Of a stretch of DNA of 64,000 nt, positions 57,202 through 64,000 are shown in pieces. Numbering within the stretch: the stretch's first letter is position 1; each line of letters opens with the position of its first letter. Origin of the DNA: Candidatus Campylobacter infans (GTDB lineage: Bacteria > Campylobacterota > Campylobacteria > Campylobacterales > Campylobacteraceae); NCBI GenBank assembly GCA_009827235.1, contig SPMW01000002.1, positions 1-64,000 on the forward strand. Direction: 5' to 3'. The translations under genes and the position numbers were made by a program. The notes under the pieces were generated by a model. It saw only the letters and a program-made list of their open reading frames with translations. It was not told the origin of the DNA and searched no databases.

Positions 57202-57893
57202 TATAGATTATAATTTTCATCGCAAGTGATTAGATCTTTTTCTTTTTTAGCGATACACACATAGCCGGTTTCTTGCTCTATCATTATGCTAAGGCTTTGG
57301 CCGTTTTTGTGGGTTAGCGTGATGGTGGCTATTTGGTCGTGTTTGTTGTCGTAGGAATTCTCTATTTTAGGCGAATAAACGCGCCCTAATTCATCAAAGA
57401 TTAAAGTTTTTGAGTTCTTTTTTTTAAAATTTGCGAATTTTATATCTTTTATGTTGTAGGTGTTGGTTAAATTTAGCTTTGGGTTTCTTGTGCTATCGCT
57501 TACCCATCTATGCCCGCCGCTGACATTAGCGTATAATAATTTCCCAGGCGCTGCTGGATCTGGGGCTATTTCTTTTGGAGAGTTTGGATTTGCTGTGCTA
57601 TTACCTTGGCTATCGCGCCAAACGACATAATTCCAGCCATTATATTTGTCGTCTTTTTTGTTGTTGATATTACTAAAAGAAATTCTCCACATTTTTTTAT
57701 ACCAATTTTTATCGTTTGGGTCGAATTGATCGCCGTTTATGGCCAAAGATTGTGTGTAGCGAATGTGCGAGATGATTTGATTTGTGGCTTGGAGTAGTTT
57801 TGTGTCGCTTGATTTTGGGATTAAAACGAAGGCTAAAATCCCAGCAATTACCACGACAAAAACTAACTCAATTAAAGTAAAGGCTCTTTTCAT
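57201..57893 (-). CDS. Pseudopilin-like protein with prepilin signal
   Basis: A 230-residue protein beginning MKRAFTLIELVFVVVIAGIL: basic leader, cleavage site before Phe with Ala in place of the usual Gly, Glu at +5 and a hydrophobic helix. The mature part resembles that of the next gene upstream: QFDPND..WYKKMWRI, IAPDP..PGK and IFDELGRVYS are shared. The two are tandem duplicates, 51 bases apart. It ends in a two-Cys segment (GYVCIAKKEKDLITCDE). Probably part of a type IV pilus or type II-like competence system; no other genes of such a system are adjacent. Confidence 0.82.
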   Translation of the reverse strand: MKRAFTLIELVFVVVIAGILAFVLIPKSSDTKLLQATNQIISHIRYTQSLAINGDQFDPNDKNWYKKMWRISFSNINNKKDDKYNGWNYVVWRDSQGNSTANPNSPKEIAPDPAAPGKLLYANVSGGHRWVSDSTRNPKLNLTNTYNIKDIKFANFKKKNSKTLIFDELGRVYSPKIENSYDNKHDQIATITLTHKNGQSLSIMIEQETGYVCIAKKEKDLITCDENYNL

Positions 57894-57944
57894 ATTTTCC
57901 TTTGGTTTAGCCGATTAAAGCAAATTTTAAAATTTTTTTTGGTT

Positions 57945-58535
57945 TTAAATATCTAAAACTTTGCATTTGCTATTTCCAGTTTTATCAGTCGCGCCACAAT
58001 GCTCTGGCAATATATAGCCAGTTTCTGGCTCTATGCTTAGCTCTATGCGCTCTTTGCCTGTGCAATCACTACTAGCACTGCCCTTACATAGTTTAATAGT
58101 GGTGTTTTGCTCTATTTTATGTTCATAAGATTTAGTTGCGGCTTGTTCGCTATATACGCGACCTAGCTCGTCAAAGATAACCTTTTTGCCCTTAGCGATA
58201 ATTCCGCGCTTTAATTGCACATCTTTTAGCTTTTGGCCAGGATTTGCTGGATCGGGCGCTATTTTATTAGATTTAGCTTCATTGCCACGCCAAACTTTAT
58301 AAGTGCCGTTACTTTCAAACTCAATTCTCCACATTTTTTTATACCAATCTTTATCATTTGGGTCGAATTGATCGTTATTTAGGGCTAGTTGCTGTGCGTA
58401 GCGAATATGCGAGATAAGCTGATTTGCTGATTCAAGAAGTTTTGTATCGCTTGATTTTGGGATTAAAACAAAGGCCAAAATCCCAGCAATTACCACGACA
58501 AAAATTAATTCTAATAATGTGAAAGCTTTTTTCAT
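57945..58535 (-). CDS. Pseudopilin-like protein with prepilin signal (tandem paralogue)
   Basis: A 196-residue protein with the prepilin start MKKAFTLLELIFVVVIAGIL, again Ala before the cleavage site. The first 75 residues are nearly the same as in the gene at 57201-57893 and the C-terminal halves diverge. Four Cys near the end (KLCKGSASSDC, EHCGATDK, SKCKVLDI) could make disulphides in the periplasm. AAAGGACAATT precedes the ATG. Role as in its paralogue. Confidence 0.82.
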   Translation of the reverse strand: MKKAFTLLELIFVVVIAGILAFVLIPKSSDTKLLESANQLISHIRYAQQLALNNDQFDPNDKDWYKKMWRIEFESNGTYKVWRGNEAKSNKIAPDPANPGQKLKDVQLKRGIIAKGKKVIFDELGRVYSEQAATKSYEHKIEQNTTIKLCKGSASSDCTGKERIELSIEPETGYILPEHCGATDKTGNSKCKVLDI

Positions 58536-58580
58536 AATTGTCCTTTTTGAAGTTAGGCGGGATTATAGCATATTTAGCTG

Positions 58581-59801
58581 TTATTTGCATAAATAAAATA
58601 GGGCGATTTGTTTGCCTAGCTTTTCAATGCTAATTTTGCTAGCGTTTTTGGCGCATTGCTGGGTAGAAAGTCTAGCCTTAAAACTAGAATCAATGCCATA
58701 AAATTTTAATCTAAGTCTTAGCTTTTCATCGCTGGTATAGACACTATAAACATCATTTTGCTTTAATTTAGTAGCTAGCTCTTTTGCTATATCATAATTA
58801 TACATAAAATGATTTTTAGCGTTTTGGTTTAATAAATATAAGGGCGCATTAAAAATACTTGCTAGGTTTTGTAAGATTAAGCTAAAAAGCAAAAATGCGC
58901 CTAAAATTTTATATTTTGTGCGAAATGCTGGCAGTCTAACGCGCATAGAGTTTAAAAATAATCTAAGCATTTGTGGCAAAAAAATCACACAAAATGGTAA
59001 AAACGCTTCAAGCGGAGCCTTAGCGCGCACCGAAATAATCAAGCTTAAACAAAAAGCCACACAACTAATAAACCATAAAAAATCCTTGCTTTCTTTAACC
59101 CAAATTCTATAAAGCGCATAAATAAAATAAATAAAAATAAAAGGCGAAAAAACAGCAGCATAAATAGCCATAGTATCTAGCAAATAACCGCGTGGTTTGC
59201 CTGAAATTTCAAAATCAAAAACAAAAAGCCAAACTAATATAAATATAGCTCCAAGCACGCCATAAGCGCGGTTTTTAGTATAAAGCGCATAAAAAAATAA
59301 AGCCAAATAAAGCGTAATAAAAGCATTTGAAATAAAAATGCTAAAAATAAATAAAAAAATAAGCGTTTTAAAACGAGAATAACTAAAACATAAAAGCGCA
59401 CCAAGGCTAAGCATAATGATAAAAACGGCATTATTTACTAGCACAGCACTAGCTAAAACGCCAGGTAAAAACATAAAAATCACTACACTCAAAATACTAT
59501 CATCGTGGCTAATTAAAATTTTACGGCTTAACAAATAAAATAAATAAATATTTATTAAATGAGCGCATACAAAAGGCATTCTAATGGCAAAATCAAGCCC
59601 TAAAATACCGCCAAATGCGCTCATGCTTAGCCCGGTTAATTCATGTAAAAAGCCTTGTTTGCGTAAAAATGAGCTATGGCTAAAATATATTTGGGCCTCG
59701 TCATAGCTTATGTTTATATTAGCGCAAGCATAAATTAAAATTGCGATATTTAAAATAAGTAAAAATAAAATTTTATTTTCTTTTAGGATAAAATTACGCA
59801 T
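58581..59801 (-). CDS. GT39-like integral membrane glycosyltransferase
   Basis: A 406-residue protein with about ten TM helices. The first periplasmic loop has ISYDEAQIYF with Asp34-Glu35, the acidic motif of the GT-C/ArnT-PMT superfamily (GT39), which uses lipid-linked sugars on the outer side of the inner membrane. The C-terminal 70 residues are soluble (KLKQNDVYSVYTSDEKLRL). Donor and acceptor are unknown. Starts downstream of the PflB-like gene with about 130 bases between, and 45 bases separate its stop from the pseudopilin start region. Confidence 0.7.
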   Translation of the reverse strand: MRNFILKENKILFLLILNIAILIYACANINISYDEAQIYFSHSSFLRKQGFLHELTGLSMSAFGGILGLDFAIRMPFVCAHLINIYLFYLLSRKILISHDDSILSVVIFMFLPGVLASAVLVNNAVFIIMLSLGALLCFSYSRFKTLIFLFIFSIFISNAFITLYLALFFYALYTKNRAYGVLGAIFILVWLFVFDFEISGKPRGYLLDTMAIYAAVFSPFIFIYFIYALYRIWVKESKDFLWFISCVAFCLSLIISVRAKAPLEAFLPFCVIFLPQMLRLFLNSMRVRLPAFRTKYKILGAFLLFSLILQNLASIFNAPLYLLNQNAKNHFMYNYDIAKELATKLKQNDVYSVYTSDEKLRLRLKFYGIDSSFKARLSTQQCAKNASKISIEKLGKQIALFYLCK

Positions 59802-59931
59802 TATTTACCTTGTTTTTGATAGCTGATTTAAAGCGCGATTTTAGCAAAATGTGTCACGCTAGTATAAATAAATTTTTAATCATATTTTTAGCTCATTTTA
59901 AGGCTTTTAAAATTTGGCCTTTTTGACTAAA

Positions 59932-62310
59932 TTATTCAGCCAAATGAAAAGTAAAAAATCTATTTAAATAATCGCTATTGCCTAGGCTTTCATATTGTGA
60001 AATGGCTGCTGGTATGTTGCCAAGCTCGTGGTATAAAAAGCCAAGTGCTACGCGGTTGCCAGGTGCTGTGGGGTTTGTGAGTTTGGCAAGCTCTAAATAA
60101 GCTACTCCATTGTGTAAATGCCCAGCACCCACGCTAGCAGCTGCTGCTAAAAATAGCGTTTGGGCGTCATTTTCTTTTTTATTATGGACTAAATCATTTA
60201 AAATTTCATAAGCCTCGTCATAATGGCGTGAAAACAAATCCAAATACGCAAGAGTTGTGCGCATACCATCGATTTTATCGGCACTTGCTAGCTTTAAGTC
60301 TTGTATTACGGCATTGCGAAAGGTATCAACTAGGCCTGAAATTTGTAAAAGCTTGACAAAAATTTCGCGCACTATGCTTGATCCGCCATAAATCGCGCTT
60401 AAATCGATTTTTGCATTAAAAAAATTTATTTGCACATTTTTGGCGTATTCTTTGATATTTGAGTGTTCATTGTATGCTAAAAACTCCAAAAGTCCGCTTA
60501 ATAAATCATTTGGCAAGGTTTTTGAAATCACCAAGCTATGCTTTTTGCTTTCATCTTTTCTGTTTGTCATAACGCTAGCTATATAGCTAAAAGCGTGCTC
60601 TAAGGTATCTTTTGCTTTATCTTGATCTAGCCAGCGATTTAGCGCGCCTGTATTATCGCGCACAAAAAATAATAAAGTAGAATAAAAATTATCTTGCTCT
60701 AAGCTATCATCAGCATTTATGCCATCGCTTACTTCATTGTATAAATTGCGATAATCTTTGTGTATTACTTGTGCGCAAATTACGGCATAAATGCCTGCAA
60801 GATGGTTTTTAGGGTTTAGATGATAGCTTGTGATAAAGTGCTTATAAGCATTTGCAAAATCAAAAAGCTGAGCATAGCTTAATGCTAGATTAAATTGTAA
60901 AACATGATGATTTGGGTATTGTTTGATTAGTTCTTTAAAGAGCTTGTTTGCTGATCTTAGCTCGTTTGAAAGCACTTTTGAGATAGCTTTTGTTAGCTTT
61001 GCATTTACGCTACTGATTAGGCCTGAGGCTTTTAGGTATTCATCTGCTTCTTTGTTTTGATTTATAAAAACGCTAATACCGCCTTTTTGCGTGTATTCTA
61101 TGGTTTGGTCGGCATTAAAAACTTGATAAGGTGTGTAGTAAAATAAAATTCCATAAGTGCTTTGCTTGTGAAAAAAGTCTTTTTCTCTAAAAGATTTTTG
61201 AGCTGCGTTGAGGTTGAAAAAATCATCTTTTAAAGCTGTTTTTATAGGATAAATGCTAGTAATTATGCTTGCGTTTTTATCATTTAGTTCTTTTAAATTT
61301 TGAGCTGCGCTTGCATACATACCTAATTTAAGCAAGATTAGCGTGCTAGCTAGCTTTGCTTCTTGGGCTTTTGGGTCTGGTTCTTTGATTTTATTTAGGT
61401 GGGTTAGGGCTTGGTGATAATTGCCCATTCTAGCGTTTAAAAGCCCAAGTGGTAAGTTTATGTTGTAGTCTTTTACTTTGTTTAGTTCGTTTATGGCGTC
61501 TTTATCAAGCCTTAACATACTTAAAATTTTAGAGCGCAAATACAGCGCGTTATTTGAATAAAAATTATCTTTAATGCTATTTAAAATATAAAGTGCTTCT
61601 ATATAATATCCGCGGTAATAATTAATTAGCGCGCTGTAATATAAAAATCCGCTTGAATTTTTGGTTAGATAAGCGCGCGCGATATCTAAATAATGATGAA
61701 ATAATTTTTCATCTTTTAAATGTAAGGCACACACAGCAGCATTTAATGCTGAAACATCGGTATTTTCGTGGTTTGTGATGGCTTTTTGAAAGCTTGTGAT
61801 GGCGTCTTGGAATTTTTCTTGGTTCATTTGGGATACGCCAAGGTTATAATACGAAAGTGCTTCATTATAAATAGCCACATTTTCATAAATTTTCAAGGCT
61901 TCAAATTTATCTCCATTTTCATAAAGTGAGTTTGCTTTTTTTATCATATCTTCAATGCGTGTTTTATCGATTTTATAGCTATTTTCTATTGGTTTTACTG
62001 GCTCGGTTTGAATTGGTGGCTCGTTTTGGGCTGGCTCTTCGTTTTTATTTAGCAATAAAAATAAAATCATCACCAAAAGCACAGCCCCTAAAAGGCCAGC
62101 AGATATTAAAATAATCAGCCTTTTATTAAGCTTTTTTTCTTTTGGCTCGTGGCTTATTTGCTCTTCTTGGGAGATTGTGCTTTGCTTGATGGCATCTAAT
62201 TCTTCAAGCGGTATAAACTCTTGGCTTTCATCTATGCTATTTTGCTTTGTGTTTTCTTGTTCGTTTTTTTCGTTGTTTTCTATTATTACTACTTCTTCTT
62301 TATTGTCCAT
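59932..62310 (-). CDS. TPR-repeat membrane protein, PflB-like
   Basis: A 792-residue protein with a polar, acidic cytoplasmic N-terminus (1-60), one TM helix at about 65-87, and a long periplasmic region of tetratricopeptide-type helical repeats (for example SYYNLGVSQMNQEKFQDAIT, QFNLALSYAQLFDFANAYKH, and NRVALGFLYHELGNIPAAIS). This layout and length match PflB (paralysed flagellum) of Campylobacter, which with PflA builds the disk-like scaffold that holds the stators of the flagellar motor. The call is by architecture; other one-TM TPR proteins of this size cannot be excluded. Confidence 0.65.
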   Translation of the reverse strand: MDNKEEVVIIENNEKNEQENTKQNSIDESQEFIPLEELDAIKQSTISQEEQISHEPKEKKLNKRLIILISAGLLGAVLLVMILFLLLNKNEEPAQNEPPIQTEPVKPIENSYKIDKTRIEDMIKKANSLYENGDKFEALKIYENVAIYNEALSYYNLGVSQMNQEKFQDAITSFQKAITNHENTDVSALNAAVCALHLKDEKLFHHYLDIARAYLTKNSSGFLYYSALINYYRGYYIEALYILNSIKDNFYSNNALYLRSKILSMLRLDKDAINELNKVKDYNINLPLGLLNARMGNYHQALTHLNKIKEPDPKAQEAKLASTLILLKLGMYASAAQNLKELNDKNASIITSIYPIKTALKDDFFNLNAAQKSFREKDFFHKQSTYGILFYYTPYQVFNADQTIEYTQKGGISVFINQNKEADEYLKASGLISSVNAKLTKAISKVLSNELRSANKLFKELIKQYPNHHVLQFNLALSYAQLFDFANAYKHFITSYHLNPKNHLAGIYAVICAQVIHKDYRNLYNEVSDGINADDSLEQDNFYSTLLFFVRDNTGALNRWLDQDKAKDTLEHAFSYIASVMTNRKDESKKHSLVISKTLPNDLLSGLLEFLAYNEHSNIKEYAKNVQINFFNAKIDLSAIYGGSSIVREIFVKLLQISGLVDTFRNAVIQDLKLASADKIDGMRTTLAYLDLFSRHYDEAYEILNDLVHNKKENDAQTLFLAAAASVGAGHLHNGVAYLELAKLTNPTAPGNRVALGFLYHELGNIPAAISQYESLGNSDYLNRFFTFHLAE

Positions 62311-62342
62311 ATAAATCCTTTAAATTTTAATATAAGCAAATT

Positions 62343-63539
62343 TTATTCGTTTCTTAAAGTATTTAATACATCTACATTTGCTGCTTTTTTGGCTGGGTAA
62401 AAGCTAGAAGCTGCTACTATCACACAAGAGCCAAATAAAGTAAGCATTAAATCGCTAAAACTAAGCTCCATAGGCAATTTTGAGCTACCATAAACATCAG
62501 CTGGCAATGATATAATCTCAAAATTTCCAAGAAGCCAAATGCCAATTAAGCCCAAAATCAAACCACAAATAATTCCGCTCCCACCTATAACCAAACCTTG
62601 TGCGAAAAAGCTATTTTTAATTTCATTTTTGCTTGCTCCAAGGGCTAAAAGTAGGGCGATTTCAGCGCGGCGATTCATCACAGTCATTAAAAGAGAGCTG
62701 ATTATATTTAGGCTTGCTACTAAAATAATAAGCATTAAAACAATAAACAAAGCGCGCTTTTCAAGCTCTAAGGCTGAGAAAAAATTGCCATTTTGCTCCC
62801 ACCAGCCAATCGCGCCAAAGCCAACAGGCAGGGCGGATTTTAGCGCGCTTATATCTTTTTTTGGATTATTTGAAAATACATGAATGCCGTGATATTGGCC
62901 TTGGTTTAAGCCTAAAAGCTTTCTTAGTGCGCTAAGGCTTGTGTATGAATAGCCCTTATCATAGGCTATTAGGCCTGAGTGAAAATATCCACTTACATCA
63001 AAGCGTTTTAGCTGAGGGCTGATGCCAAAACCTGTTGGATTAGAGTGCATAAAAATAGCAGTGATTTTATCATTTTGGCGCAAGCCAAACTCATCAAATA
63101 AGCCCTTGCCGATGATGATTTCAAAATTTTGTGGGGATTTTTGAAGCTTATTTAAGGCTGTATTTAGCACTGAGTTTATTTGTCTTTCTTTATCAAAATT
63201 TACGCCAAAAATCAAGCCACCTTCAAGAGAGTCGCCATTTTTTAAGACGATTTGAGTGCTAAGATAGGGGCTAAATTTTAAATTCGGGAATTTCGTGCTT
63301 AAAGTTTTTACTAATTCATCGTTTATGCCACCACGAAATGCTGGAATAATCGTAATTGGATAATTCATCGCAAAAAGCTTGCGCTCAAATTCTTTATCAA
63401 AGCCATTCATTATGCCCATAGCAATTATTAACACCATCAAGCCTATACTAACGCCCAAAAACGCAAGCAGCGAGCAAAGCGCAATAAAAGGCTGGGATTT
63501 ATCAAAGCGCAAATAACGAAATAATAAATATTTTACCAC
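62343..63539 (-). CDS. LolC/LolE-family lipoprotein-release permease
   Basis: A 398-residue ABC transporter permease of the LolC/E type: one N-terminal TM helix, a large periplasmic domain (about 45-245) and three C-terminal TM helices with RAEIALLLALGASKNEIKNSF, the coupling loop of the MacB/LolCE fold. Such permeases, with LolD, extract lipoproteins from the inner membrane towards LolA. Epsilonproteobacteria usually have a single LolF-like permease for both. The ATPase gene is not in the window. Lies 32 bases upstream of the PflB-like gene. Confidence 0.88.
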   Translation of the reverse strand: MVKYLLFRYLRFDKSQPFIALCSLLAFLGVSIGLMVLIIAMGIMNGFDKEFERKLFAMNYPITIIPAFRGGINDELVKTLSTKFPNLKFSPYLSTQIVLKNGDSLEGGLIFGVNFDKERQINSVLNTALNKLQKSPQNFEIIIGKGLFDEFGLRQNDKITAIFMHSNPTGFGISPQLKRFDVSGYFHSGLIAYDKGYSYTSLSALRKLLGLNQGQYHGIHVFSNNPKKDISALKSALPVGFGAIGWWEQNGNFFSALELEKRALFIVLMLIILVASLNIISSLLMTVMNRRAEIALLLALGASKNEIKNSFFAQGLVIGGSGIICGLILGLIGIWLLGNFEIISLPADVYGSSKLPMELSFSDLMLTLFGSCVIVAASSFYPAKKAANVDVLNTLRNE

Positions 63540-63649
63540 TTTTGGCCTTTTTAAAGCTAATTTTTAAAATTTCAAGCATTTTATGCTCCATTTTTATAAA
63601 TTTTAATTTATAAATGCGCTGGCATTAAAATTTGCCATAAATTAGGCAT

Positions 63650-64000
63650 TTATTTTTTTATGATGTATAAATACTCAGTTGTGTGTAAATCTCGATTATT
63701 TAAATTTCTGCTGGCTTTATAGGCGTTGTATTTTTTTTCTAGGATTTGTGTTTGGCCGATTTTATTTAAAAACTCGCAAAACTCAGTCTTGCTAATAAAG
63801 CCTTCGTTATTAAATGAGATTATTAAATATCTTGCTTTTAGGCTAGCTAAGAGCGTAAAAAAGGCATCTTTTGCCTTTGCTTTTTGGTTGTAGATGCTTT
63901 TGTTCCACGCCTTTGGAATTCCGCTAATTTTGCTTATTTGGCTTGGTTTTTTATAAGAAGCAATTAAATTAAGCATAAAATAATTTGAGCCATACGGGTG
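63650..64000 (-). CDS. DNA adenine methyltransferase, C-terminal part (cut by window end)
   Basis: The frame continues to the window edge as HPYGSNYFMLNLIASYK, so the Met at 63976 is internal. This fragment of about 116 residues has the end of a D12-class N6-adenine methylase: YLIISFNNEGFISKTEF and KKYNAYKASRNLNNRDLHTT then EYLYIIKK. The catalytic DPPY and the SAM site lie outside the window. It could belong to a restriction-modification system or be a solitary methylase. Confidence 0.75.
   Translation of the reverse strand, partial: HPYGSNYFMLNLIASYKKPSQISKISGIPKAWNKSIYNQKAKAKDAFFTLLASLKARYLIISFNNEGFISKTEFCEFLNKIGQTQILEKKYNAYKASRNLNNRDLHTTEYLYIIKK

Overview
The window is chromosomal DNA of a Campylobacter-like member of the Campylobacterota (former Epsilonproteobacteria). 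The evidence is AT-rich DNA with tightly packed genes, XerH-type recombinase, RNase J, a cbb3 oxidase operon, menaquinone synthesis by the futalosine route (mqnC), HspR and HrcA (CIRCE) heat-shock control, a selenocysteine formate dehydrogenase, a poly-G contingency tract and C. jejuni-type O-methyl phosphoramidate (MeOPN) genes. The species cannot be fixed from this sequence alone. No tRNA, rRNA, CRISPR array or insertion sequence was recognised.

Layout. 1-3050: start of a prepilin-like gene (cut by the edge), a mazEF pair, and groESL behind a CIRCE operator. 3230-9680: panC-rimO, divergent prfB, two small genes and a chemotaxis receptor. 9780-20210: MATE exporter, the pheS-pheT-aroA-ispH operon, a HIT protein, and rsmA overlapping rnj. 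20350-22720: a lone FkbM methyltransferase behind a 14-base homopolymer at its promoter, then ackA. 23050-29770: fapA-like, ruvA, ddl, ftsX and an EnvC-like gene in one run, then mqnC. 29837-35700: formate dehydrogenase (selenoprotein FdhA, FdhB, FdhC, a small Tat protein, a TorD-like chaperone). 35674-39931: a TPM-domain gene and ccoNOQP with two small membrane proteins. 40370-45031: cbpA-hspR with a HAIR-like operator, htrA, a YgjP-like peptidase and xerH.

The accessory part is 45032-55356, between xerH and flgH. Two clusters run towards each other. The + strand cluster (45356-49201) encodes a radical SAM/SPASM protein, a cytidylyltransferase-PEP mutase fusion, phosphonopyruvate decarboxylase and a CysC-like kinase broken by an internal deletion. 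The - strand cluster (49266-55199) encodes the four core enzymes of MeOPN synthesis (glutamine kinase, cytidylyltransferase, amidohydrolase, CDP-amidate kinase) and two methyltransferases, one carrying a 13-G tract. The cell therefore has genes for both C-P and P-N decoration chemistry side by side, with no transferase, no capsule export gene and no 2-aminoethylphosphonate transaminase in the window.

55357-64000: flgH, a short-form pta (far from ackA), two tandem pseudopilins, a GT39-like membrane protein, a PflB-like TPR protein, a LolC/E permease and the C-terminus of a DNA adenine methylase cut by the window end.
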